Positions 16,022 through 24,936 of a stretch of 64,000 nucleotides of DNA are shown one piece after another. The first letter of the stretch is position 1, and the number at the start of each line of letters is the position of its first letter. The position numbers and the translations under genes are program-made. This DNA comes from Litchfieldia alkalitelluris (lineage in GTDB: Bacteria; Bacillota; Bacilli; Bacillales; Bacillaceae_L), in assembly GCF_002019645.1 (NCBI RefSeq), contig NZ_KV917374.1, positions 1,686,696 to 1,750,695 on the forward strand, given 5' to 3'. The notes under the pieces are model-generated. The model was not told the origin of the DNA. It saw nothing but the letters and a program-made list of their open reading frames with translations, and made no database searches.

Positions 16022-17131
16022 ATGAAAAAAGGATTTAAATTTTTTGGTGTTTTAGTAACAGCACTTATGATGACTTTTATTGCAGCTTGTGGTAATGGAG
16101 GTAGCGGTTCAAGTGAAGTTAGCGTTGGAATCGTATTACCAACAAAGGATGAGCCAAGATGGGTTCAAGATGAAGCAAGATTTAAAGCAGCACTAGAAGA
16201 TTCTGAATATACAACTGAAATCTTATTTAGCCAAGGTTCTTCTGCAAAAGAAAAAGAGAACGTAGAAACGTTAATTAGTAAAGGGATCGATGTGTTAATC
16301 ATTGCACCTCATGATGGTCCAGCAGCTGGTTCTGCAGTAGAAGCAGCGAAAAAAGAAGGCATTAAAGTTATTTCTTACGATCGTTTAATCACTGATACAG
16401 ACGCAGTTGATTATTATGTAACATTTGACAGCATCGCTGTTGGTCAAGCACAAGGTCAATATTTAGTTGATAATGCACAAGGTTCTGGCGTACCACTTTA
16501 CTTATTCGCTGGTGCATCTTCTGATAACAACGCATTCTTATTCTTTGAAGGTGCTTGGAGTGTTCTTCAACCAAAAATTGCTGATGGTACATTTGTAATC
16601 GCTAACTCTAGTGAAGCTGAAGCATTAAAAGATAAAGCAACGTTAACTCGTGATGAAATGGGTAAAATCTTAGGTCAGGTTACAACGAACTGGGATCCAA
16701 ACGAAGCAAAAAACAAAGCACAAACAAACTTAACAGCTGCAGCTGCTGATGCTAAAGGTGATGTAGCAATTCTTGCTCCAAACGATGGTACTGCACGTTC
16801 AATCGCTGATGTATTCGGATCTGATAGTGCAATAACTAGCTATGTGATCACTGGTCAAGATGCTGAAAAAGCTTCGATTCAATATATCATTGATGGCAAA
16901 CAATCGATGACAGTATTCAAAGATGTTCGTACGTTAGTTGAAGATGCAATGGGAATGGCTGTTACAATCTTAGATGGTAACACTCCAGAAACGACTGGAA
17001 CTTACAATAACGGTGCAACAGATGTAAAAGCAAAACAAACAGATGTAATCGTAGTCAATAAAGACAATGTGAAAGCAGAATTAGTTGACTCAGGATATTA
17101 TGATGCAAGTGAATTTACAGGATTAGAATAA
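16022..17131 (+). CDS. chvE: Multiple-sugar-binding lipoprotein (ChvE-like)
   Basis: A 369-residue lipoprotein with lipobox IAAC (Cys23) and a type I sugar-binding fold. Landmarks match ChvE/MmsE-type proteins: VGIVLPTKDEPRWVQDE, GIDVLIIAPHDG, SYDRLITDT, VTTNWDPNEAKNKAQ, ILAPNDGTA, TGQDAEKASI and KQSMTVFKDVRT. It binds aldoses such as glucose, galactose, arabinose or xylose outside the membrane and docks on the GguAB-type transporter encoded next. ATG 16022 follows GAGAGGGG. A hairpin in the downstream gap fits the usual excess expression of binding protein over the membrane components. Codon use is notably even (highly expressed type). Confidence 0.92.
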   Translation: MKKGFKFFGVLVTALMMTFIAACGNGGSGSSEVSVGIVLPTKDEPRWVQDEARFKAALEDSEYTTEILFSQGSSAKEKENVETLISKGIDVLIIAPHDGPAAGSAVEAAKKEGIKVISYDRLITDTDAVDYYVTFDSIAVGQAQGQYLVDNAQGSGVPLYLFAGASSDNNAFLFFEGAWSVLQPKIADGTFVIANSSEAEALKDKATLTRDEMGKILGQVTTNWDPNEAKNKAQTNLTAAAADAKGDVAILAPNDGTARSIADVFGSDSAITSYVITGQDAEKASIQYIIDGKQSMTVFKDVRTLVEDAMGMAVTILDGNTPETTGTYNNGATDVKAKQTDVIVVNKDNVKAELVDSGYYDASEFTGLE

Positions 17132-17149
17132 TAGAAAAGTAGAATAAGT

Positions 17150-17185
17150 GGAATGAGTGTTAGCACAACGTCTAACGCTCATTCC
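17150..17185 (+). terminator. Intercistronic hairpin between chvE and gguA
   Basis: GGAATGAG-T-GTTAG pairs with CTAAC-G-CTCATTCC over an 8-nt loop (17150-17185). No strong U tract follows (CTCAATTG), so it probably stabilises the binding-protein mRNA or reduces read-through. Confidence 0.6.
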
Positions 17186-17221
17186 TCAATTGTAAAGTTG
17201 TCTTGTTAAGGAGGCAGAACG

Positions 17222-18742
17222 ATGAGCGATTATATTTTAGAGATGAACCAAATATCAAAAGAATTTACAGGTGTGAAGGCGCTCTCTAATGTCAATTTTA
17301 AAGTTGAAAGAGGAGAAATCCACTTCTTAGTAGGAGAAAATGGTGCAGGTAAGTCGACATTAATGAAAGTGCTAAGCGGTGTTTATCCGTATGGAGCGTA
17401 TTCAGGAGATATTGTTTATAATGGGCAAGTTCAACAGTTTAACAAAATCACTGACAGTGTAGATGTAGGAATTGCCATTATTTACCAAGAACTAGCGATG
17501 TTTCCAGATCTTTCCGTTTATGAAAATATATTTGTAGGTAATGAGATTCAAAATGGCGGCGTGATGAACTGGAACAAAGCGATTGTTGAAGCGAAAAAAA
17601 TGTTAGATAAAGTAGGCTTAAAAGTAAACCCCGAATCATTAATTAAAGATTTAGGAGTAGGGAAACAGCAGTTAATCGAAATTGCAAAAGCGTTAAGTAA
17701 AGAAGTAAAGCTACTGATTTTAGACGAACCAACTGCAGCACTTAACGAAGATGATAGTGCCAACTTGCTGGAACTACTTCTCGAATTAAAAAAGCAAGGA
17801 ATCACCTCAATTATGATTTCCCACAAATTAAAAGAAGTAACCGCGATTGCAGATAAAGCAACCGTACTCCGTGACGGGCAAACGATTTGTACATTAGATG
17901 GCTCAAAAGGCGAAATTACAGAAGAGGCCATTATTAAAAACATGGTTGGTCGTGAAATCGAGGATATTTATCCAAAACGACCGAAAAAAGACTTTGGTGA
18001 AAATGTCCTTGAATTATCCAATTGGACAGCTTACGACCCACAGCTTGGACGAAATGTTGCCAATGATGTCAATCTTCATGTGAAACAAGGAGAAATTGTT
18101 GGGATAGCAGGATTAATGGGCTCTGGGCGTACCGAGCTAGCATTAAGTATCTTTGGAAATGCAGCAAAATACAAGATTCAAGGCGATTTATTTATAAAAG
18201 GGCAAGCGGCAAAATTAAAACATCCAAGTGAAGCAATAAAAGCAGGAATCGCTTATGTAACCGAAGATCGTAAAGGTGACGGATTATTTTTACAACAAGA
18301 TATAAAAAGTAATATATCTATTGGGAATTTAAATAATATCTCACCAAAAGGTGTTGTTAATGAAAATGAGGAGATTGTTATTGCGCAAGGATATAGAGAG
18401 TCTTTAACAATTAAAACACCATCATTACAACAGCTTGTTGGAAACTTAAGTGGTGGAAATCAACAAAAAGTTTCTTTAGGGAAATGGTTATTTGTTGGTC
18501 CAAAACTATTAATTTTAGATGAACCGACACGAGGTATTGATGTTGGGGCGAAATTTGAAATTTATACGGTTATGAATGAACTGATCAATAAAGGTATGAG
18601 TATTATTATGATTTCATCAGAGCTTGGTGAAGTTCTGGGTATGAGCGATCGCGTATATGTAATGGCTGAAGGCGAGATCAAAGGTGAGTTGTCTTCAGAG
18701 GAAGCAAATCAAGAAAAGATTATGGAACTTGCGACGCAATAG
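17222..18742 (+). CDS. gguA: Multiple-sugar ABC transporter, double ATPase subunit (GguA/MmsA-like)
   Basis: A 506-residue protein with two ABC ATPase domains, as is normal for CUT2 monosaccharide importers. Domain 1 has Walker A GENGAGKST, a degenerate signature (LGVGKQQLIEIAKAL) and Walker B LLILDEPTAAL. Domain 2 has the altered Walker A GLMGSGRTE, the intact signature LSGGNQQK and LLILDEPTRGID. The segment RPKKDFGENVLEL marks the linker. The PYGAYSGDIVYNG stretch near residue 56 is typical of GguA/XylG relatives. It energises uptake with the adjacent permease, 13 bp downstream. ATG 17222 follows AAGGAGGCAG. Confidence 0.93.
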   Translation: MSDYILEMNQISKEFTGVKALSNVNFKVERGEIHFLVGENGAGKSTLMKVLSGVYPYGAYSGDIVYNGQVQQFNKITDSVDVGIAIIYQELAMFPDLSVYENIFVGNEIQNGGVMNWNKAIVEAKKMLDKVGLKVNPESLIKDLGVGKQQLIEIAKALSKEVKLLILDEPTAALNEDDSANLLELLLELKKQGITSIMISHKLKEVTAIADKATVLRDGQTICTLDGSKGEITEEAIIKNMVGREIEDIYPKRPKKDFGENVLELSNWTAYDPQLGRNVANDVNLHVKQGEIVGIAGLMGSGRTELALSIFGNAAKYKIQGDLFIKGQAAKLKHPSEAIKAGIAYVTEDRKGDGLFLQQDIKSNISIGNLNNISPKGVVNENEEIVIAQGYRESLTIKTPSLQQLVGNLSGGNQQKVSLGKWLFVGPKLLILDEPTRGIDVGAKFEIYTVMNELINKGMSIIMISSELGEVLGMSDRVYVMAEGEIKGELSSEEANQEKIMELATQ

Positions 18743-18755
18743 GAGGTAAATACGT

Positions 18756-19931
18756 ATGAAATATATTAACGAACTAAAAGGGCTTGTAAAGCATAATATA
18801 CGTGATTATGGGATGTATATCGCATTATTTGTTATTATGATCACATTTCAAATCCTTACAAACGGACTATTCATGTCCTCACGAAATATTAGTAACTTAC
18901 TAGATTCTGCAGGTTATATTGCTGTCCTAGCTGTCGGTGTGATGCTTGTCATTGTCATCCGACATATTGACTTATCGATTGGATTTTTAGCTGGTTTTCT
19001 TGGAGCAATAGCAGCAATTCTCCTCATGCAGTTCGGAATGCCAGTATATATCGTCATTCCAATTATTCTAGTTCTCGGTATGTGTGCTGGAGGAATTACG
19101 GGTGTATTAGTAGCAAAAGTGGGAATTCCTGCTTTCGTTGCCACATTAGCTGGATGGCTTATCTATCGTGGTGCAATCCTGATGGCAACAGAAAAAACGG
19201 GTACGATTATTGTAGATAATGATGCATTTAATGCAATTGGTAACGGATATATCCCGTCAATTGCTCAAGTAGGTGGATTACATTTATTATCCTTACTTGT
19301 TGGTTTAGTTGGAATTTTGTTTTACATTTATAGTGCAATTTCTAGTCGTAAAAACAAAATTAAATATGAATTTGATGTAGTATCAAAGCCGATTTTTATT
19401 TTACAATTATTATTCGTTTCAGGAATTATGGCGTATGTAACTTGGCTTCTTGCAGGCTACAATGGGTTCTCTTGGACTGTGATTATTATTCTTCTAGTTG
19501 TTCTAGTTTACCACTTTATTACAACGAAGACAGTTCTTGGACGTCATATATATGCAGTGGGTAGTAACCCTGAAGCAGCCCATCTTACAGGTATTAACGT
19601 AAGCAAAATTACCTTCATTGTGTTTGGTTCAATGGGTATGCTTTCCGCATTATCTGGTATTTTATTCACAGCACGCTTACAATCAGCTACAACAACAGCT
19701 GGAACGTTATTTGAACTTGATGCTATCGCTGCGGCCTTCGTTGGTGGAGTATCTGCAGCTGGTGGGGTTGGTAAAGTAACCGGAGCTGTAATTGGTGCTA
19801 TTGTTATGGCGACATTAACAAATGGAATGAATTTATTAGGTGTAGGTATTGCTCCTCAATATATGATTCGTGGTGGAGTACTAGCAGCAGCCGTTATCTT
19901 TGACGTAATGACACGTAAACAAAGAGCTTAA
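18756..19931 (+). CDS. gguB: Multiple-sugar ABC transporter permease (GguB/MmsB-like)
   Basis: A 391-residue integral membrane subunit of the BPD_transp_2 (CUT2) family, with about ten hydrophobic segments and the family signatures [35 protein letters not shown] and [19 protein letters not shown], then [20 protein letters not shown]. It is longer than RbsC because of an inserted central loop with [17 protein letters not shown], as in XylH/GguB. It forms the translocation channel for the sugar delivered by the ChvE-like protein. The RBS TAGGAGGTAA gives ATG 18756, and a hairpin terminator follows. Confidence 0.93.
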   Translation: MKYINELKGLVKHNIRDYGMYIALFVIMITFQILTNGLFMSSRNISNLLDSAGYIAVLAVGVMLVIVIRHIDLSIGFLAGFLGAIAAILLMQFGMPVYIVIPIILVLGMCAGGITGVLVAKVGIPAFVATLAGWLIYRGAILMATEKTGTIIVDNDAFNAIGNGYIPSIAQVGGLHLLSLLVGLVGILFYIYSAISSRKNKIKYEFDVVSKPIFILQLLFVSGIMAYVTWLLAGYNGFSWTVIIILLVVLVYHFITTKTVLGRHIYAVGSNPEAAHLTGINVSKITFIVFGSMGMLSALSGILFTARLQSATTTAGTLFELDAIAAAFVGGVSAAGGVGKVTGAVIGAIVMATLTNGMNLLGVGIAPQYMIRGGVLAAAVIFDVMTRKQRA

Positions 19932-19949
19932 TAGTAATGGTGGGGATTG

Positions 19950-19985
19950 GCCCCTTGTCCATGAGGGACAAGGGGCTATTCCTGT
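19950..19985 (+). terminator. Strong hairpin after the sugar ABC operon
   Basis: GCCCCTTGTCC (19950-19960) and GGACAAGGGGC (19966-19976) form a perfect 11-bp stem with a 5-nt loop. The following U tract is weak (TATTCCTGT), so read-through into the chemoreceptor gene is possible. Confidence 0.75.
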
Positions 19986-20008
19986 ATCTCTTTATAGAAG
20001 GTGAGTAT

Positions 20009-21718
20009 ATGAAAAACAAAGTATTTCAGCAGTTTAAGATAAAGTCAATCCGAACAAAAATTTTACTAGGATTTTCAATGGTCATCCTACTCACTGTAGG
20101 ATTTGGTACATATAACTTTATTTCTTCTCAATCGATTAACTCACATGCGAAAGATATGATTACCCATCAAATCCCTTTATTAATTGCCGATGAAACATTA
20201 GGTCAAAATATGGCAGATCGTATTGGAAGTGCAAGGGGATTTGTGTTAACAGGAAAACAAGAGTATATCGATCAATTTAATACATCTTCAGATAAAAGCA
20301 GAAAGGTAGAGGAAACTGCTCTTCAAATTAGTGACTCGGAAGATTTTAAACAATTGGTAGCAAGAAGTGTAGAGTGGGAACAACGTGTGAGAGAAGAAGT
20401 TTTTGCAGTATATGAAAGTGGAAATGAGGCAGTAGCGCAGGACAACCTAGAAGGTCCTTTACGGATAGAGGCTCAAGAAATCATGAGCGGTTATCGATAT
20501 TTAATCAATAATCGTGAAAAGCTTATTGATCGTGCAGGTGAAAATTTACTGAAAAATAATGATTCCAATATGGTTGTTGGAATAACAATCTCTGGTGTTG
20601 TTGCAGTTCTAGGTATTGCCATTGCCATTATGATGTCGACAATCATTTCTAAACCGATTCAAACGGTTACATATCGAATGGGCATACTTGCAGAAGGAGA
20701 TTTAAGTCAAGAACCACTAGTGACAAAATCTGGTGATGAAATTGGCCGATTATTTACAGCGACAAACAAAATGAATGAAAATATTAAAGGATTAGTGAGC
20801 GAAATTCGAACTGTTTCGGGTACAGTATCAGCACAAAGTGAAGAACTAACACAAGCTGCTACTGAAGTGAAAGAAGGAAGTTCTCAAGTTGCCATAACGA
20901 TGCAGGATTTGTCCTCAGGTGCTGAAGTGCAAGCCGATACGGCAAGTGAATTATCTTCTTCGATGCAAGAATTCGCAGACAAAATAAATGATGCGAGTAA
21001 AACCGGAAAAGAAGTTTACCATTCTTCTCAAACTGTGATTAGAATGACAGAAAAGGGAAGCGAACTGATGACGTCTTCTATTCAACAAATGGCCACAATT
21101 CATTCAATAGTAGAAGATGCGACAAATAAAGTAAAGTTACTGGACAAGCAGTCAGAAGAAATTTCTAAACTAGTTGGAGTCATTCAGAGCATTGCTGAAC
21201 AAACAAATCTATTAGCCTTAAATGCTGCCATTGAAGCAGCAAGAGCAGGAGAACATGGAAGAGGCTTTTCAGTGGTAGCAAGCGAAGTAAGAAAGCTAGC
21301 AGAGCAAGTGTCATTCTCTGTTGCTGATATTACCGAGATCGTTGGTAAGATTCAATCTGATTCGAATCTTGTGGCAAAATCCTTACAAACTGGCTATCAA
21401 GAAGTTGAAAATGGAACAGAGCAAATTAAAACGACTGGAGAAATGTTTGAGAAAATCAATCAAGCTCTCTTAGAAATGACTAGAGGAGTACAAGTCATTT
21501 CAGAGAGTCTTAGCACCATTGAAAACAGCAGTGATGAAATCAATAAATCAATCGAAGATATCGCAGCAGTCTCGGAGCAATCTGCAGCAGGAATCCAACA
21601 AACAGCTGCATCTGTGCAACAAACGAGTAGCTCAATGGAAGGCGTTGCTGGTAATGCCGCTCAATTAAACAAATTAGCGGAAAACTTAAATCAACAGGTT
21701 GGTAGGTTTAAGATGTAA
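20009..21718 (+). CDS. Methyl-accepting chemotaxis protein
   Basis: A 569-residue chemoreceptor from ATG 20009 (GAAGGTGAG upstream). An in-frame ATG-like start further upstream lies across the preceding terminator and is rejected. TM1 is at about residues 16-38, an extracellular four-helix-bundle sensor of about 145 residues follows, and TM2 is at about 188-212. A HAMP domain with [18 protein letters not shown] precedes the long cytoplasmic signalling coiled coil with the conserved tip [14 protein letters not shown]. It probably controls the flagellar motor through CheA/CheW. Its position behind the sugar transporter suggests it reads sugar-loaded binding protein, as Trg does for ribose and galactose in E. 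coli; that is inference. Confidence 0.93.
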   Translation: MKNKVFQQFKIKSIRTKILLGFSMVILLTVGFGTYNFISSQSINSHAKDMITHQIPLLIADETLGQNMADRIGSARGFVLTGKQEYIDQFNTSSDKSRKVEETALQISDSEDFKQLVARSVEWEQRVREEVFAVYESGNEAVAQDNLEGPLRIEAQEIMSGYRYLINNREKLIDRAGENLLKNNDSNMVVGITISGVVAVLGIAIAIMMSTIISKPIQTVTYRMGILAEGDLSQEPLVTKSGDEIGRLFTATNKMNENIKGLVSEIRTVSGTVSAQSEELTQAATEVKEGSSQVAITMQDLSSGAEVQADTASELSSSMQEFADKINDASKTGKEVYHSSQTVIRMTEKGSELMTSSIQQMATIHSIVEDATNKVKLLDKQSEEISKLVGVIQSIAEQTNLLALNAAIEAARAGEHGRGFSVVASEVRKLAEQVSFSVADITEIVGKIQSDSNLVAKSLQTGYQEVENGTEQIKTTGEMFEKINQALLEMTRGVQVISESLSTIENSSDEINKSIEDIAAVSEQSAAGIQQTAASVQQTSSSMEGVAGNAAQLNKLAENLNQQVGRFKM

Positions 21719-21734
21719 GGAAGATGATAACAGG

Positions 21735-21764
21735 GTTCTCTCCTATTAGGGGGAGAGCTTTTTT
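21735..21764 (+). terminator. Terminator of the chemoreceptor gene
   Basis: GTTCTCTCC and GGGGGAGAGC pair around TATTA, followed by T6. Confidence 0.8.
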
Positions 21765-21927
21765 AGTTCAGACAATAATTCTTTATGATCGTATTGGCTA
21801 ATCCATTAATCTATGATTTTTCTTAAAATAGATATGAAGGACAATGCAGAAAGGTGTCGAATAGTTAAAAATAAAGGATTACAAAATTTAACGGTTAGCA
21901 AGATTATACATTATAGGAGAAGAGACT

Positions 21928-22039
21928 ATGAATTAAGAATATGAAAAATTACTAGAATCTAAGAAAATCATTGAAGCAATAGCAAACGGAATAAACCCTT
22001 TAAATGGTGAACAAATCACTGAGGGGGGTATGCACCATA
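21928..22039 (+). pseudogene. Nonsense-mutated gene start cut off by a REP-like element
   Basis: TATAGGAGAAGAG precedes ATG 21928, but codon 3 is TAA. The same frame then reads EYEKLLESKKIIEAIANGIN, PLNGEQITEGG, and runs into the REP-like copy at 22040. The text resembles the N-terminus of a conserved Bacillus hypothetical protein. A nonsense codon plus loss of the 3' part mark it as a pseudogene. Confidence 0.5.
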
Positions 22040-22068
22040 GGAAGCACGAGAACCGTCCCCACACTTCC
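22040..22068 (+). repeat. REP-like palindromic element, copy 9
   Basis: Forward orientation, GGAAGCACG and ACACTTCC around AGAACCGTCCCC; right arm partly degenerate. It forms the 3' boundary of a broken ORF. Confidence 0.8.
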
Positions 22069-22112
22069 TTAAATTATTTTTATCCAAATTTAAAAATTTT
22101 TGGAAATTATAA

Positions 22113-22141
22113 TTGACAGAAAATATTGATTCGTTTATCAT
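22113..22141 (+). promoter_or_regulatory. Promoter of the allose operon
   Basis: -35 TTGACA (22113-22118), a 17-bp spacer and -10 TATCAT (22136-22141), a near-consensus SigA promoter. The operators lie downstream of it. Confidence 0.65.
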
Positions 22142-22147
22142 AAAAGT

Positions 22148-22161
22148 TGTAAAGGCTTACA
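22148..22161 (+). promoter_or_regulatory. Cre-like palindrome near the allose promoter
   Basis: TGTAAAGGCTTACA has cre-like arms (TGTAA/TTACA) but GG instead of CG in the centre. It overlaps the expected start of transcription. Confidence 0.35.
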
Positions 22162-22177
22162 GTTGTTAAACTTTAAA

Positions 22178-22307
22178 TGGTTAATCGATTTCCCAATACA
22201 TAAAAAACTACTAATCTGTTAAATTAACAGATTAAGGTTTACAGTGGTTAATCGATTACTCTAAAACATAAGCCTTTTTAAAAAATATTTGGTTAATCGA
22301 TTTCTCA
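22178..22307 (+). promoter_or_regulatory. Three LacI-type operators before alsB
   Basis: Copies of TGGTTAATCGATTnCCCA start at 22178, 22245 and 22290, with the palindromic core TAATCGATTA (last base variable). A fourth copy at 28781 lies before rpiB, next to the LacI-family gene, which makes that protein the likely ligand. Between the first and second copies (22212-22234) is a separate 11+1+11 palindrome with arms TAATCTGTTAA/TTAACAGATTA. The operators lie downstream of the -10, consistent with roadblock or looping repression. Confidence 0.75.
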
Positions 22308-22396
22308 AAAAAGGAGGATAGCATTTAAAGAGAAATTTTATCGTCACAATTAGTAAATGAAAGGTTAAAACTATATTAAAAAAGGGGAAATTTCAA

Positions 22397-23383
22397 ATGA
22401 AAAAAATACGTTTAATATCTTGTGTAGTATTATTTGCTTTATTTTCATTTTTAATTGGTTGTAATTCAGGTCCAGCAAGCTCTACTGAAGATACTGGTAA
22501 TAGCTCTGAAGGTTCTGACGATAAAATTAAAGTGGCAATCATTCTGAAAACGCTATCTAACCCATTCTGGACAGCAATGGAAGAAGGAATTAGAGAAGAG
22601 GCAGAAAAACTTGGTGTTGAAGTAGAAATCCTAGCATCTCAGTCTGAAGAAGATTCACAAGGTCAACTAAGAATGTTTGAGGATTTATTAAATAAAGATT
22701 ATGACGGGATTGGTTTCGCACCATTATCTCCAGTAAACTTAATTGCTCCTGCTGTAACAGCCTATAAAAACGGCATTCCAACAGTGAATATTGATGAAAA
22801 AATTGATATGGAAGAATTGAAAAATGCAGGTGGAAATGTAAACGCTTTTGTTACGACAGATAATGTAAAAGTGGGAGAGCAAGCAGCAAACTTTGTTGTT
22901 GAACAAATTAGCAAAGGGCAAGTGGCAATCGTTGAAGGTAAGGCAGGTAATGCATCAGGTGAAGCAAGGAAGAACGGTGCATCTTCGGTATTTGAAGCAA
23001 CTGCAGGAATTGAACTAGTAACAAGTCAACCAGCTGATTGGGATCGTAACAAAGCATTAGATGTAGTTTCTAACATGATTCAAAGATATCCAGATTTGAA
23101 AGCGATTTATGCGGCAAACGATACAATGGCACTTGGAGCACTTCAAGCAGTACAAAATGCAGGTAAACAAGATCAAATTATTGTTGTAGGAACAGATGGG
23201 CAGCCTGAGGCTATCGATTCAGTAAAAGCTGGAGAACTAACAGGTACTGTAGCCCAGGATTCAGCTGAGATTGGTAGAGAGAGTTTAAGATTACTTGTAA
23301 ACGCAATCAAAGAAAAGAAGCTTCTTGAAGTTGGTGAAGAGGCAGAGTTCGTAACTGTTGATTCATACATCGTAAGTGAATAA
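22397..23383 (+). CDS. alsB: D-allose-binding lipoprotein
   Basis: A 328-residue lipoprotein (lipobox IGC with Cys22) of the ribose-binding fold. It follows E. coli AlsB very closely: ILKTLSNPFW, GIGFAPLSPVNLI, NIDEKIDMEELKNAGGNV, VEGKAGNASGEARKNGA, SQPADWDRNKALDV and AANDTMALGALQAVQNAG. The NIDEKID, GKAGNASGEAR and PADWDR blocks are AlsB-like rather than RbsB-like. It captures D-allose (perhaps also D-ribose) outside the cell for the AlsAC importer. It is the first gene of the operon, preceded by a SigA promoter and three operators. Confidence 0.9.
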   Translation: MKKIRLISCVVLFALFSFLIGCNSGPASSTEDTGNSSEGSDDKIKVAIILKTLSNPFWTAMEEGIREEAEKLGVEVEILASQSEEDSQGQLRMFEDLLNKDYDGIGFAPLSPVNLIAPAVTAYKNGIPTVNIDEKIDMEELKNAGGNVNAFVTTDNVKVGEQAANFVVEQISKGQVAIVEGKAGNASGEARKNGASSVFEATAGIELVTSQPADWDRNKALDVVSNMIQRYPDLKAIYAANDTMALGALQAVQNAGKQDQIIVVGTDGQPEAIDSVKAGELTGTVAQDSAEIGRESLRLLVNAIKEKKLLEVGEEAEFVTVDSYIVSE

Positions 23384-23411
23384 CTTCAAAAAAATACTAG
23401 GAAGTGTTTTT

Positions 23412-24923
23412 ATGAAATACATTGTGGAAATGGAGAAAATATCAAAGGAGTTCCCTGGAGTCAAGGCATTACAGGAGGTTGATTTCAACCTCCTTCCAGG
23501 TGAAGTACATGTACTCTTAGGTGAAAATGGGGCAGGGAAATCCACTCTGATGAAAATATTATGTGGTGTCTATGAACCTACTGAAGGAAACATCATCATT
23601 GATGGAGTCTCAAGCTCAAAATTAACACCTAAAGAAGCGACTAGTCAGGGAATAAGTATCATCTATCAAGAGTTAAGTGTCATTGATGATTTATCAATTG
23701 CAGAAAATTTATTCGTCGGTAAAATTCCTACGAAAAAAGTATTTGGGATGAACCTCGTTGATCGAGATTATATGAAAAAGGTGGCTATTAAACTCCTAGA
23801 GAGAGTTGGCCTTAATCGAGATCCTTATGAACTTGTTGGAGAGTTATCGATCTCGGAAAAACAACAAGTAGAAATAGCAAAAGCGTTAGCTTCTGATGCA
23901 AAGGTTTTGATTATGGATGAACCAACCTCATCGTTAACTGATGGAGAGATTGAAAAACTATTTAAAGTCATTAGGCAACTTAAAAGTGAAGGAGTAGGAA
24001 TTGTCTATATCTCTCACAAACTAAAAGAAATAAAAATCATTGGTGATCGAATTACCATTTTAAAGGATGGAAAATATGTTGCAACAAGAGACCTGGCCAC
24101 AACAGAAACGAATGAAATGATTAAGTTGATGGTAGGGCGCGAGTTGCAATCAAAATATATTGCTAGAAAAGAAGAAAATGGAACATCTGAAGTGATTTTT
24201 GAGGTGAAAAACCTAACTCGAAAAGATGAAGTTGTGAAAGATATAAATTTTGAATTATACAAGGGTGAGATTTTAGGATTTGCGGGATTAATTGGTTCAG
24301 GCAGAACAGAACTAATGAATGCAATTGTAGGATCAGATCAGCTAAAAGAAGGAGAACTAATTCTTAATGGAAAGGTTCTAAAAAATAAGACACCTTATGA
24401 TGCAGTTAAAAACCGAATTGCTTATATTACAGAAAATAGACGTGAAAGTGGTTTTTTCCCTAACTTTGAAATATGGAGAAATATATCCATATCATCACTG
24501 ATCAATGATTCGAAATTTGGTGGCTTATCTGGTTTCGTTAATCGGAAAAAAGAGATGAGTTGGGCAGCAGAGCAGAAAGATCGACTCTCTATCAAATGTT
24601 CTTCATTAGAACAAAATGTGACTGAATTATCAGGTGGTAACCAGCAAAAAGTAATTATTGGTAGATGGCTTGCCGCAGGTTCAGACTTATTTATCTTTGA
24701 TGAACCGACTAGAGGAATTGATGTTGGTGCTAAAAGTCAAATTTATAAAATCATGAGGGAATTAGCCGATAGTGGTAAAGGTGTATTAGTCGTATCATCA
24801 GAACTTCCAGAATTACTATCAATTTGTGATCGAATTGCTGTATTCCATGAAGGAAAACTAAATGGAATTCTAACAAGTGAAGAAGCAACTGAAGAGAAAA
24901 TTATGGCAAAGGCAACATCCTAA
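23412..24923 (+). CDS. alsA: Allose/ribose ABC transporter, double ATPase subunit
   Basis: A 503-residue CUT2 double ATPase. Domain 1 has Walker A GENGAGKST, signature LSISEKQQVEIAKAL and Walker B LIMDEPTSSL. Domain 2 has the degenerate Walker A GLIGSGRTE, signature LSGGNQQK and IFDEPTRGID. I chose ATG 23412 (MKYIVEMEKISKEFPGVKAL), which has AGGAAGTG upstream; an in-frame ATG at 23376 inside the end of alsB is not family-like. It couples ATP hydrolysis to uptake through the AlsC permease, whose gene follows after 13 bp. Confidence 0.92.
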   Translation: MKYIVEMEKISKEFPGVKALQEVDFNLLPGEVHVLLGENGAGKSTLMKILCGVYEPTEGNIIIDGVSSSKLTPKEATSQGISIIYQELSVIDDLSIAENLFVGKIPTKKVFGMNLVDRDYMKKVAIKLLERVGLNRDPYELVGELSISEKQQVEIAKALASDAKVLIMDEPTSSLTDGEIEKLFKVIRQLKSEGVGIVYISHKLKEIKIIGDRITILKDGKYVATRDLATTETNEMIKLMVGRELQSKYIARKEENGTSEVIFEVKNLTRKDEVVKDINFELYKGEILGFAGLIGSGRTELMNAIVGSDQLKEGELILNGKVLKNKTPYDAVKNRIAYITENRRESGFFPNFEIWRNISISSLINDSKFGGLSGFVNRKKEMSWAAEQKDRLSIKCSSLEQNVTELSGGNQQKVIIGRWLAAGSDLFIFDEPTRGIDVGAKSQIYKIMRELADSGKGVLVVSSELPELLSICDRIAVFHEGKLNGILTSEEATEEKIMAKATS

Positions 24924-24936
24924 GGAGAGGTATCTT

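Noticed and set aside
19937-20008. N-terminal extension of the chemoreceptor
   Set aside because: The extension would be translated from the stem of the preceding terminator; ATG 20009 has a ribosome-binding site and gives a normal receptor N-terminus.
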